NCBI GenBank assembly: GCA_024235615.1
Contig: JACKMB010000001.1
Span: 434,001 to 498,000 of the forward strand
Direction of reading: 5' to 3'
Source of the DNA: Thauera sp.
GTDB taxonomy: Bacteria > Pseudomonadota > Gammaproteobacteria > Burkholderiales > Rhodocyclaceae
Length of the DNA stretch: 64,000 nt
Both the position numbers and the translations under genes were made by a program. The notes under the pieces were generated by a model that was not told where the DNA came from, searched no databases, and saw only the letters and a list, made by a program, of their open reading frames with translations. Shown piece after piece: positions 54,698 to 63,036 of this stretch (position 1 is its first letter; each line of letters begins with the position of its first letter).

Positions 54698-56551
54698 TCA
54701 AGGGCTTTCGCCGCGGTGACGGCCGGCGCGGATGGCGGCGGCGGCGGCCTCGGGGGTAAGGGTGGCAGCACGGTTCTCGGGGGTGCGCAGGGCGCCGGGG
54801 AAATAGTCTGCGGTGAGATGGCTGGAATGCACCGGCGAGCCGCCGTCGGCCGCAGCGGTCGGGGCATTCGCGCTGGTGCCAACCCCACGCCGGCTGTCCG
54901 CGTCGCCCGCACCCGCCTTGCCCGCATCGCTTCCATAGCGCCGCCAATCGCGCACCCAATGGATGTCGTCGGCGAGTTCGAGCAGGCCGATGGTCTCGCG
55001 GTCGCCGATCAGGATGCCCTGCACGCGCAGGCCACGCTCGCGGCGCGCGGCCCCGACGCGGGCGGCGAGCGCAGGGGTGGCGCCGAACTCGCCGTCGGAG
55101 GCGATCAGCAGGTCGGCGAGTTCCCAGCCGGCCTCGTCGAGGCGGGCGATCGCGCGCTCGAGCGGGCCGCAAATGTCGGTGCCGCCCCCGAAGCCCTGGC
55201 CGAGGAAGCGGGCGAGCCGGCCGACACCCTCGGCATCGACGCCGAGCTCCATCTCCACGACCTCGTCCGGCCCGCCGAAGGCATACACCCGGCAGGCGCG
55301 GCGCTGGGCGTGGGCGCAGCGCACCGCCTCCAGCACCACGGCCTTGGCCACTGCCTCGGCGCCACCCTGCATCGAGCCCGAGGTATCCACGCACACCAGC
55401 ATCGGCCCGCGCTCGAGGCGCCGCTCCGGCGCCGGGCGCTGGATGGGACGCAGCACCGGAGCCGGGCGCAGGCAGTCCTCCTGGAGATGGTCGTCGTCCT
55501 CGTAGGCCAGCAGCGTGCGCTCGGCGCGGCGCGCGTGCCAGACCAGGCGCAGGCGCGGATGGCCGAGCAGCATCGCCTCGGCCGGCAGCATGCGCGCGAT
55601 CCGGCCCGAACGCTGCACGCCGCGCGTCTCGCCGGGGAGATCCGGCACCCGCACCCGGCGCGCCACGCTGCGCTGCACCTCGGCCTGCTCGACCACCGCC
55701 TGCAGTGCCTGGCTGGATTCAAGCAACTCGTCGGTGGGGCGCGCGCGGCCGAGCGCGCGCAGGATGCGGGCGAGCTCGGGCAGGCGCTCGATCAGTGCGC
55801 GGATGCGCAGCACCTCGCGCCATTCGGTGCTGCGCAGCAGGCCGCGCAGCGCGTCCCAGCGGGTGTTCTTGAGCAGGTCGCCGAGATCGCCGAAGGCGCC
55901 GACCAGCTCATCGATGTCGCCGCAGCGCTCGGCCCAGTCGGCGGCGAAGGAATCCACCGCCCTCGCCTGCGCCGCAGCCTCGGTGTCGCCGCGGTCGCGG
56001 TAGTCGACGACGAGGTCGAGGTGGAAGAGCAGGCCTTGCAGCACGGTATCGGCCAGCTCGGGCTGGTCGGCGCAGTAGCCGGGCAGCCCGAGGCGTCCGA
56101 ACACCTCCAGCACGGCCTGCCGAAGCTCCGCCTCGGGCCAGGCCGCAGAAGACGGAGGCAGGCCGCCGGCGAGCAGCGCCTCGCGCCAGGCTTCGAGCGA
56201 CCCGAGGCGGCCGGCGAGTTCGCCGCCGGAGTGGGTCATGCCGCCGAGCCAGAGCGCGCGTGGCAGGCGGTCGAGCGGCGCGAGCGGGGCTTCGAGCGCC
56301 TCGAAGAGCCGGGGGACGGGTGGAGCCTCGGCGGCCGCAGCGGCACCGGGCAGGCGCGGCGCGGACGTGCGCTCGGCGGCCGCCGAAGCGGTTGGCTCGT
56401 CGTTGGCCGACCGGCTTGCAGTCGAGGAGGCCGCCACCGAGGAGCTCGCGACCGAGGAGCTCTCGACCAACGGGTCCGCAGCCGACGTCGCGCCGGCGGG
56501 CAAACCGCCGGCCGACGCACCGCCCGCACCCGCTCCGGCCGCCGCGTTCAC
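54698..56551 (-). CDS. VWA-domain protein (CoxE/ViaA-like partner of the MoxR ATPase)
   Basis: 617 aa from a GTG at 56551 (GAGGG before it), 7 bp after the ravA-like stop. The N-terminal 100 residues are Ala/Ser-rich and disordered. The C-terminal VWA domain has MIDAS MLVCVDTSGSMQGGAEAV near residue 385, GGTDICGPLERAI and LLIASDGEFGATPALA. RavA-class ATPases act with a VWA partner, ViaA. The product may assist metal insertion or membrane and respiratory complexes, as proposed for RavA-ViaA. The open frame further upstream is a shadow of the ATPase gene. Confidence 0.85.
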   Translation of the reverse strand: MNAAAGAGAGGASAGGLPAGATSAADPLVESSSVASSSVAASSTASRSANDEPTASAAAERTSAPRLPGAAAAAEAPPVPRLFEALEAPLAPLDRLPRALWLGGMTHSGGELAGRLGSLEAWREALLAGGLPPSSAAWPEAELRQAVLEVFGRLGLPGYCADQPELADTVLQGLLFHLDLVVDYRDRGDTEAAAQARAVDSFAADWAERCGDIDELVGAFGDLGDLLKNTRWDALRGLLRSTEWREVLRIRALIERLPELARILRALGRARPTDELLESSQALQAVVEQAEVQRSVARRVRVPDLPGETRGVQRSGRIARMLPAEAMLLGHPRLRLVWHARRAERTLLAYEDDDHLQEDCLRPAPVLRPIQRPAPERRLERGPMLVCVDTSGSMQGGAEAVAKAVVLEAVRCAHAQRRACRVYAFGGPDEVVEMELGVDAEGVGRLARFLGQGFGGGTDICGPLERAIARLDEAGWELADLLIASDGEFGATPALAARVGAARRERGLRVQGILIGDRETIGLLELADDIHWVRDWRRYGSDAGKAGAGDADSRRGVGTSANAPTAAADGGSPVHSSHLTADYFPGALRTPENRAATLTPEAAAAAIRAGRHRGESP

Positions 56552-56558
56552 CCGACCC

Positions 56559-57989
56559 TCACTCCGGCAGCGCGTCGTGCTCGACCGCCGCGGGCGCCAC
56601 GCCCGCCTGCTCCAGCCGCGGCAGCGCCTCGAAGCCGGCACGCGCGCCGCGCGCGCGGGCCTCGAGCCCCGCCAGCGCTCCATCCACCGCTTCGAGGCCC
56701 GCACGCGCGGCGGCGATGAAGGCCGGGTCCGCCCACAGCGCCTGTTCCGCCCAGGCTTCGAGCGCCGCACGCTGCGCGCCGAGTTCGCCGCGGTACGCCG
56801 CCAGGCGCGCGAGCACGCCGTCGAGCTGGGCGGTACGCGCGCCGATGTGCAGGCTGCCGTAGCGCCGCATGCGCGCATAGCTCATGCGCAGCGCCGCCGA
56901 CCCGCCCTTGGCGTCGCCGATCGCACCCGCGAGCTCGCCCGCCTGCGCCGCCGGGTCGCTCGCCGTGAAGCGCAGCCGCCCCGCCTCGTCGTAGTCGAGG
57001 TCCCTGGCCTCGCGCTCGGTGGCGAGCTGCGCCTCGAAGGCCTCCACCACCCGCGTGATGCGCGGCGGCGACCATGCCTCGCGGACCCCGAGGCGCGCCG
57101 CCAGCCACTCCGCCACCGCCAGCCGCGCCGGCTCGTCGGCGGCCACGCAATACGGCACCAGGCCCAGGTCCCACTCGCTCGCCGCCGCCCTGCCCTCGCT
57201 CGCCGCGGCCACGCGCAGCAGGTGGGCGAGCTTGACCCAGCGTCGGTCGGACACATACACGCCACGCCCCGCCAGCCATGCGCGCAGCTCGGCGAGGCGG
57301 TCGAGCACCGCGGCTGGCAAGGCACAAGCAGCGGCGGCCTGCGCGAGCGCACCGAGGTCGGCCTCGTCGAGCTGCAGCGCGGACGGCGGCGCGAGTGCCT
57401 CCGGCAAGGCCGCACGATCCTCCCCGAGCAGGCGCCGGAACCCCTCCGCGCTCACCGGCGCCACCGTCAGGCGCAGCAGGAAGCGGTCGAAGAAGGCCTC
57501 CGCCACCTCGTCCTCGGGCACCACGTTGGTCGCGCCCACCACGCTGATCAGGGGGCAGCGCAGGCGGCCCGCGCCATTGTCGAACTCGCGCTCGTTGAGG
57601 AGCGTCAGCAGCGCATTCAGGATCGCGCTGTTGGCCTTGAAGACCTCGTCGATGAAGGCCACCGCGGCGTCGGGCAGGAAACCGGCGACGTGGCGCTCGT
57701 AGCGATCTTCCTCGAGCGCGCGGATGGACAGCGGCCCGAAGAGCTCCTCCGGCACGGTGAAGCGGGTCAGCAGGCGCTCGAAATAGCGCGCGTCGCGAAA
57801 GGCCAGGTGGATGCGGCGCGCGAGCGCGCTCTTGGCGGTGCCCGGCGGCCCGACCAGCAGGGTGTGCTCGCCGGCGAGCGCGGCGAGCAGGCTCGCGCGC
57901 AGCACCTGCCGGCGCTCGACCAGGCCGGCCTCGAGCAGCGCGAGCAGCCCGGCCAGGCGCTCGCGCAGCGGCGCGCGCACGTCGTCCAT
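56559..57989 (-). CDS. ravA: MoxR-family AAA+ ATPase, RavA-like
   Basis: 476 aa. Walker A LLVGPPGTAKSALARRIHLA near residue 45, LLTRFTVPEELFGPLSIRAL, Walker B FIDEVFKANSAILNALLTLL and VYVSDRRWVKLAHLL are RavA signatures. E. coli RavA links to the respiratory complexes and lysine decarboxylase through ViaA. It starts at 57989, overlapping the DUF2237 stop by one base (TGATG). Whether the partner is truly ViaA is by position. A longer frame reaching 58400 belongs to the upstream gene. Confidence 0.9.
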   Translation of the reverse strand: MDDVRAPLRERLAGLLALLEAGLVERRQVLRASLLAALAGEHTLLVGPPGTAKSALARRIHLAFRDARYFERLLTRFTVPEELFGPLSIRALEEDRYERHVAGFLPDAAVAFIDEVFKANSAILNALLTLLNEREFDNGAGRLRCPLISVVGATNVVPEDEVAEAFFDRFLLRLTVAPVSAEGFRRLLGEDRAALPEALAPPSALQLDEADLGALAQAAAACALPAAVLDRLAELRAWLAGRGVYVSDRRWVKLAHLLRVAAASEGRAAASEWDLGLVPYCVAADEPARLAVAEWLAARLGVREAWSPPRITRVVEAFEAQLATEREARDLDYDEAGRLRFTASDPAAQAGELAGAIGDAKGGSAALRMSYARMRRYGSLHIGARTAQLDGVLARLAAYRGELGAQRAALEAWAEQALWADPAFIAAARAGLEAVDGALAGLEARARGARAGFEALPRLEQAGVAPAAVEHDALPE

Positions 57990-58375
57990 CAGGCGCTCGG
58001 GCCGTGCGCCGTGCCGTATGCGTGCGCCTTGAGGGTATCGAGGTCGATCACACGCAGGGCCGCCTCGTGGGTGGCCTCGAGGATCACCGGCGGCGCCACG
58101 CCCGCGTCGAGCGCCTCCTTCCAGCGCAGCGCGCACAGGCACCAGCGGTCGCCCGGCTTGAGCCCGGCGAAGCGGTACTCCGGTCGCGGCGTGGACAGGT
58201 CGTTGCCGGCTCGCCGCGAGAAGTCGAGGAAGGCCGCGTCGACCTTCACGCACACGACGTGGCGACCGAGGTCGTCGGGACCGGTCTCGCAGCACCCGGT
58301 ACGGTAGAACCCGGTCAGTGGAGAGTAGCTGCAGGCGAGCAAGGCTCCGCCCAGCACGTTCTTCGAAGTGTTCAT
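57989..58375 (-). CDS. DUF2237 family protein
   Basis: 128 aa, starting MNTSKNVLGGALLACSYSPL and continuing TGFYRTGCCETGPDDLGRHV, CVKVDAAFLDFSRRAGNDLS and FAGLKPGDRWCLCALRWKEA, the conserved DUF2237 core with several Cys. Its function is unknown. It is coupled to ravA by a one-base overlap, so the operon is DUF2237-ravA-VWA. Confidence 0.9.
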   Translation of the reverse strand: MNTSKNVLGGALLACSYSPLTGFYRTGCCETGPDDLGRHVVCVKVDAAFLDFSRRAGNDLSTPRPEYRFAGLKPGDRWCLCALRWKEALDAGVAPPVILEATHEAALRVIDLDTLKAHAYGTAHGPSA

Positions 58376-58585
58376 GGTCGGCGATCCGGAAGTCTTCCAA
58401 GGCGGCAAGCGCGAACGTCCACGACGTCCGCGGCCAACCGCAACCACTTCATTGTAGCGGCCCCGCTCGTCCGCTGCGCACCCGGGTCGGGTCTATGCCT
58501 CCATCCTGAAAATTCCCTTCGCGCCCGGCCCCCCCGGTGCCATAATTCTGGTACTTTTAATCATTCCATCGAATCGCAGATCCAC

Positions 58586-59200
58586 ATGGCCGGAAAACCC
58601 GACTCCAAATCCGAGTTCATCAGCACTGCCCAGGCAGCGCGCCAGCTCGGCCTGTCGCTCGGTGCCGTGCAGCAAATGGTCGAAAGCGGAACGCTGGCCG
58701 GCTGGAAGACCGCCGGCGGCCACCGCCGCATCCGCCAGGACTCGGTCGACGCCCTGCTCGCCCGAGCACGCTCGCCCTCTGCGCCGACTCGCAGCGGCGG
58801 TGATCGCCTGCGCGTGATGGTGGTCGAGGACGATCGCCTGCTGCAGAACATCTATCGCGAGACCTTTCTCACGTGGAGCCTGCCGATCGACGTTCACGTG
58901 ATGGAGCATGGCCTCGACGCGCTCGTCGAGGTGGGCCGCGAGCCGCCCGACCTGCTCATCGCCGACCTGCGCATCCCCGGGATCGACGGTTTCGAGATGA
59001 TCCGCCGCCTGCGTGACAACCCGCTCTCGAGCGACATCGCCATCGTCGTCGTGTCCGCGCTCGGCCCCAAGGAGATCGCCGCTTCAGGCGGCTTGCCCGA
59101 GGACATCACGGTGTATCGCAAGCCCATCCCCTTCCACGAGCTTCACGGCTACGTCCAGGCGCTGATCTCGATACGCCGCCGCGCTCGCCACGCCGGCTGA
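58586..59200 (+). CDS. Response regulator with N-terminal excisionase/MerR-type HTH
   Basis: 204 aa. Residues 10-55 (FISTAQAARQLGLSLGAVQQ and MVESGTLAGWKTAGGHRRIR) are an excisionase-like DNA-binding helix-turn-helix; residues 75-195 form a receiver domain with VMVVEDD and phosphoacceptor Asp 127 in LLIADLRIPGIDG. Having the DNA-binding domain ahead of the receiver is the reverse of common response regulators. It lies 27 bp before the kinase gene, so the four genes 58586-62567 form one phosphorelay unit. Confidence 0.9.
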   Translation: MAGKPDSKSEFISTAQAARQLGLSLGAVQQMVESGTLAGWKTAGGHRRIRQDSVDALLARARSPSAPTRSGGDRLRVMVVEDDRLLQNIYRETFLTWSLPIDVHVMEHGLDALVEVGREPPDLLIADLRIPGIDGFEMIRRLRDNPLSSDIAIVVVSALGPKEIAASGGLPEDITVYRKPIPFHELHGYVQALISIRRRARHAG

Positions 59201-59227
59201 GCGCTCCAGCTGACGCGCCCCCGCACG

Positions 59228-61795
59228 ATGGAAACCCCTCACGCGATCCGCGGCATGAGCCTGCGCGCAAAGCTGGTCGCGATCTTCATCGCGATCAAGG
59301 TCGTACCGCTGGTGCTGCTCGCGGTGTTCGCCTGGAGCGCGGCGCGCGACCTCGGCCAGCTCGTCACGCTGCGCGCGGTCAGCATGTCCGACGTGATGCG
59401 CGACACGCAGATGCGCACCGGCCAGACCGCGATCGACGACGCCATCGATGCCCTCGACGACCGCTCGCGCGAGGCCATCGAGACGCTCACCACCGCCACC
59501 GCGCGCAGCATCGCGCAGTTCCTCCGCGAACGCGACAGCGACGTCCGGCTGGCTGCCAGCCTGCCCACGGACGAGGCGAGCTATCGCAGCTTCATGGACG
59601 CCCGCGTGCGCAACATCGAGGAGCACGGACCCTATACGCTCGACACCGAGGGCGAGCGCTGGGTCGAGCGCGATCCGCAGCCCCGCGAGCTCGCCCTGGT
59701 GCGCGCCCCGCTGCCGGACAACTCCGACAGCTTCCATTACCGCGCACCCGACACCCACATGCGCGGCACCCCGCGCCCGCTCTTCCTCGAGATGAGCTTC
59801 ATCGACCTCGACGGCCGCGAGCGCATCAAGGTGCTCAGCGACACCGGCCGCCTGCTCCTCGACGCAGGTCTGCGCGACATCACCCGGCGCGAGAACACCT
59901 TCGTGCGCGCGGAGACCTACTGGCCCGCACTGCAGGCCCTGCGCCCCGGCGAGATCCACGTCTCGCGCGTGATCGGCGCCCAGGTGCGCACGCACTGGAT
60001 CGGCGACTACACCCCCGCGCGCGCGAAGGCCCTCGGCAAGCCCTTCGCCCCGGAGGACTCCGGCTATGCCGGCCTGGAGAACCCGGTCGGCAAGCGCTTC
60101 CAGGGGCTGATCCGGTGGGCGACCCCGGTGCTGCGCGAGGACAGGATCGTCGGCTACGTCACGCTGGCGCTCGACCACGCGCATCTGATGGCCTTCACCG
60201 ACACCCTGCGCCCGACCTCCGAGCGCTTCGCGCCGATCGCCGACCCCGCCTCCGGCAACTACGCCTTCATCTGGGACGACGAAGGCCACAACATCTCGCA
60301 CGCGCGCGACTACTTCATCCACGGCTACGACCCTGCGACCGGCGAACGCACCGTACCCTGGCTCGACCGCGAGCTCTACGAGGCCTGGCGCGGCAGCGGA
60401 CAGTCCTGGCCGGCCTTCTCCGCCGCCCTGACGCCCTACCAGGACCAGCGCCTCGGCCGCGAGCCCCACCCCGAGTCCACCGCCTCCGGCCTCGTCGGGC
60501 TCGACTGCCGCTTCCTCGACTTCTCGCCGCAGTGCCAGGGCTGGCACGACATGACCGAGCATGGCGGCTCGGGCTCGTTCAACATCCTCTTCACCGGCGT
60601 GCGCAAGCTCACCACCGTCGCCACCATTCCCTACTACACCGGCCCCTACGGCCGCAGCCCGCGCGGCTTCGGCTACGTGACCATCGGCGCCAACGTGGAA
60701 GACTTCCATCGCGCCGCCACCGAATCCGGCGAGCGCATCGGCAAGATGATCGGCGACGCCGACGCCCTCACCCAGCAGGAACGCGACACCCTGGTCGGCG
60801 ACATCGCCGACAGCCTGCGCGGGACCACCACCAGCCTGGCCGCCTCCACCCTGGCAATGGTGCTCGCGGTGATCCTGATCGCGATCTGGATGGCCAATCT
60901 GCTCTCGCGCCGCATCACCCAGGTGGTCGATGGCATCCACCGCTTCGAGCAGGGCGACCTCGACCACCGCCTCCATGCGACCGGCGGCGACGAGCTCGCC
61001 GAGTTGGCCCGCGCCTTCAACCGCATGGCCGACACCGTCCAGCGCTCGATCCGCAGCCTGGAGGATGCCCGCCACACCGCCGAGCAGGCAAACCGCATGA
61101 AGAGCGAGTTCCTCGCCAACATGTCGCACGAGCTGCGCACCCCGCTCAACGGCGTGATCGGCTTCGCCGAGCTGCTCAGCATGGAGCTCGAGGACCCCGA
61201 GCAGCGCGAGTGCGCGACCACCATCCACGACAGCGCGCGCCACCTGCTCGCGGTGGTCAACGACGTCCTCGACCTCGCCAAGGTCGAGGCCAACCGGCTG
61301 ACGCTGGCGGAACAGAGCATCGACCTCGTCCCGCTGATCACCTCGGTGGCCGCGCTGCACAAGGTCAATGCAGAGGCGAAGGGCGTCGACCTGCGGGTGG
61401 ACCTGCCCGCCCACCCATGCATCGTGGACGCCGACCCGGTGCGCCTGCGCCAGATCATCGAGAACCTGCTCTCCAACGCGGTGAAGTTCACCCGCGAAGG
61501 CCACATCCTGGTCAGCCTCGCCGCCGGCGCCGACGACGTGTCGATCCGCATCGCCGACACCGGCAGCGGCATCGCGCGGGAAGAGCAGGAGCGCATCTTC
61601 GCGCCCTTCTACCAGGCCGAATCCTTCCTCAACCGCGGCCACGGCGGCACCGGCCTGGGCCTCACGCTGTCGCGCCGGCTCGCCCACCTGATGGGCGGCA
61701 CGATCAGCCTCGACTCGCTCTCCGGCAAGGGCTCGACCTTCACCCTGCACCTGCCGCGCCACTCTGCCGCCACTGGGGGCGGCCCGCAACCATGA
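59228..61795 (+). CDS. Sensor histidine kinase with large periplasmic domain
   Basis: 855 aa. TM1 near 15-35, a periplasmic sensor of about 495 residues with Cache-like sections, TM2 near 535-557, HAMP, HisKA with His 634 in [15 protein letters not shown], and HATPase_c ([59 protein letters not shown]). There is no receiver of its own; the next gene supplies one. Its stop overlaps the next start by ATGA. The signal sensed is unknown. Confidence 0.93.
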   Translation: METPHAIRGMSLRAKLVAIFIAIKVVPLVLLAVFAWSAARDLGQLVTLRAVSMSDVMRDTQMRTGQTAIDDAIDALDDRSREAIETLTTATARSIAQFLRERDSDVRLAASLPTDEASYRSFMDARVRNIEEHGPYTLDTEGERWVERDPQPRELALVRAPLPDNSDSFHYRAPDTHMRGTPRPLFLEMSFIDLDGRERIKVLSDTGRLLLDAGLRDITRRENTFVRAETYWPALQALRPGEIHVSRVIGAQVRTHWIGDYTPARAKALGKPFAPEDSGYAGLENPVGKRFQGLIRWATPVLREDRIVGYVTLALDHAHLMAFTDTLRPTSERFAPIADPASGNYAFIWDDEGHNISHARDYFIHGYDPATGERTVPWLDRELYEAWRGSGQSWPAFSAALTPYQDQRLGREPHPESTASGLVGLDCRFLDFSPQCQGWHDMTEHGGSGSFNILFTGVRKLTTVATIPYYTGPYGRSPRGFGYVTIGANVEDFHRAATESGERIGKMIGDADALTQQERDTLVGDIADSLRGTTTSLAASTLAMVLAVILIAIWMANLLSRRITQVVDGIHRFEQGDLDHRLHATGGDELAELARAFNRMADTVQRSIRSLEDARHTAEQANRMKSEFLANMSHELRTPLNGVIGFAELLSMELEDPEQRECATTIHDSARHLLAVVNDVLDLAKVEANRLTLAEQSIDLVPLITSVAALHKVNAEAKGVDLRVDLPAHPCIVDADPVRLRQIIENLLSNAVKFTREGHILVSLAAGADDVSIRIADTGSGIAREEQERIFAPFYQAESFLNRGHGGTGLGLTLSRRLAHLMGGTISLDSLSGKGSTFTLHLPRHSAATGGGPQP

Positions 61796-62160
61796 ACAAG
61801 CTCGCCTTCATCATCGACGACAGCGCGGTCAACATCGCCGTCGCCCGCCTGCTCCTGCGCCGGCTGGGCTGGACCGTGGAGGACTTCGCGAGCGCGATCC
61901 CGATGCTCGCGCGCCTCGCCGAAGTGCAGCCCGCCTTCATGCTGCTCGACATCTCCATGCCCGACCTCGGCGGCGAGGAAGCCTGCCGGATGATCCGCGC
62001 CAACCCCGCCTGGAGCGGCGTGCGCATCATCGCCTACACCGCGCACGCGATGGAGGTCGAGCGCCAGCGCTACCTCGCCGGCGGCTTCGACGCGGTCATC
62101 ACCAAGCCGGTCACCATCGGCGCGCTGAAGGACGTGGTCGGACACGCACCGAACGAATGA
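61792..62160 (+). CDS. Single-domain response regulator (receiver)
   Basis: 122-aa CheY-like protein: [20 protein letters not shown], phosphoacceptor Asp 53 in [13 protein letters not shown], switch residues IIAYTAHAM and the conserved Lys in [13 protein letters not shown]. It lacks an output domain, so it probably passes phosphate between the kinase and the Hpt protein. It is coupled to both neighbours by ATGA overlaps. Confidence 0.95.
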   Translation: MNKLAFIIDDSAVNIAVARLLLRRLGWTVEDFASAIPMLARLAEVQPAFMLLDISMPDLGGEEACRMIRANPAWSGVRIIAYTAHAMEVERQRYLAGGFDAVITKPVTIGALKDVVGHAPNE

Positions 62161-62567
62161 GCACCGAGACCGCCATGGCACCCGACCACTCCGAATCTCC
62201 CTCCCATTTCGACCTCGCCGCCCTGAGCAGCGACATGTCCGAGAGCCGCGCCGCCGTGCGTGCGGTGCTGGAGACCTTCGCCCCCTGGCTCGCCGACACC
62301 CGCCAGCAGCTTCACGCGGCCATCGCAGGCACCGAGATCGCGCAGCTGGCGCGCGTCGCCCATCGCCTGCGCGGCGCCTTGTCGCAGCTGCGTGCCGCCC
62401 AGGCGGTCGCCCTGGTGAAGAAGATCGAGGCGTACGGCAAGGCCCACCCCGACGTCTGCATCGCTCGAGACCATCCCTTGCTGGCCGAGCTCGACGCCGA
62501 ACTCGACGCCCTCGCCGGCGAAGTCGCGGCGCAGCTCGAGGCGCTGCGGCAGTCAGGCGTATCGTGA
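62157..62567 (+). CDS. Hpt-domain phosphotransfer protein
   Basis: 136 aa. The helical bundle contains ARVAHRLRGALSQLRAAQAV with phosphoacceptor His 69 (HRLRG in place of HxLKG). It could carry phosphate from the receiver at 61792 to the receiver in the HTH protein at 58586. It is coupled to the preceding gene by ATGA. Confidence in the relay order is only moderate. Confidence 0.88.
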   Translation: MSTETAMAPDHSESPSHFDLAALSSDMSESRAAVRAVLETFAPWLADTRQQLHAAIAGTEIAQLARVAHRLRGALSQLRAAQAVALVKKIEAYGKAHPDVCIARDHPLLAELDAELDALAGEVAAQLEALRQSGVS

Positions 62568-62608
62568 CCGGAGGGGCGACGGCGGGCAGCGCAGCGCACA
62601 AAAAGCGC

Positions 62609-62637
62609 TTTCTAATCCCTGCCCTTGCGGCTATAAT
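62609..62637 (+). promoter_or_regulatory. Promoter of the tRNA-Ser gene
   Basis: TATAAT (62632-62637) lies 13 bp before the tRNA; 17 bp upstream is a weak -35 candidate TTTCTA (62609-62614). A G/C-rich stretch follows the -10, as is usual for stable RNA promoters. Confidence 0.7.
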
Positions 62638-62650
62638 GCCGCGCTTCCCC

Positions 62651-62741
62651 GGACAGGTGGATGAGTGGTTTAAGTCGCACGCCTGGAAAGCGTGTTTGGG
62701 ATAATATCCCAACGCGGGTTCGAATCCCGCCCTGTCCGCCA
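62651..62741 (+). tRNA. tRNA-Ser (anticodon GGA)
   Basis: The acceptor stem GGACAGG (62651-62657) pairs with CCTGTCC (62731-62737), followed by discriminator G and encoded CCA (62739-62741). The anticodon stem CACGC/GCGTG frames the loop CTGGAAA with anticodon GGA (62685-62687). A long variable arm (about TTTGGGATAATATCCCAA) and the T-loop GGTTCGAATCC are class II (Ser) features. Confidence 0.97.
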
Positions 62742-62755
62742 GAACACCAGCAATC

Positions 62756-62779
62756 AAGCGCCCTCCGGGGCGCTTTTTT
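62756..62779 (+). terminator. Intrinsic terminator after tRNA-Ser
   Basis: AAGCGCCC (62756-62763), loop TCCG, GGGCGCTT (62768-62775), then a run of Ts. Confidence 0.92.
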
Positions 62780-63036
62780 GTTTCACCCCACATCCAACCC
62801 CACTTCCCGAAAACGCTTAGACGATGGGAAGTGCAGGTCGCATCGTCACCAGCTCGCCGGTCGCACCGCGCGTCGTGGAAGCCTTGGCGCTCGAGCCCCT
62901 TTCGGCGTCGTTCGCTTGTAGCCGTCGCCACGACGCCAGTCGAGAGGCCATTTCCCGGCCCGCTCGTGCAGCGGGCGTGGCTGTGGTCGCCGAGTACGCG
63001 TCAAGAAAGACCGCGCCGGTGTCGGACATTCGAGAT
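62780..63036. other. Gap between tRNA-Ser and the hsdR-like gene, no supported gene
   Basis: Short frames on both strands exist here, but none has a ribosome site, homologous motif or codon pattern like the neighbours. The base composition is a little less regular than elsewhere. I see no repeat of the tRNA 3' end inside the window. Confidence 0.6.
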
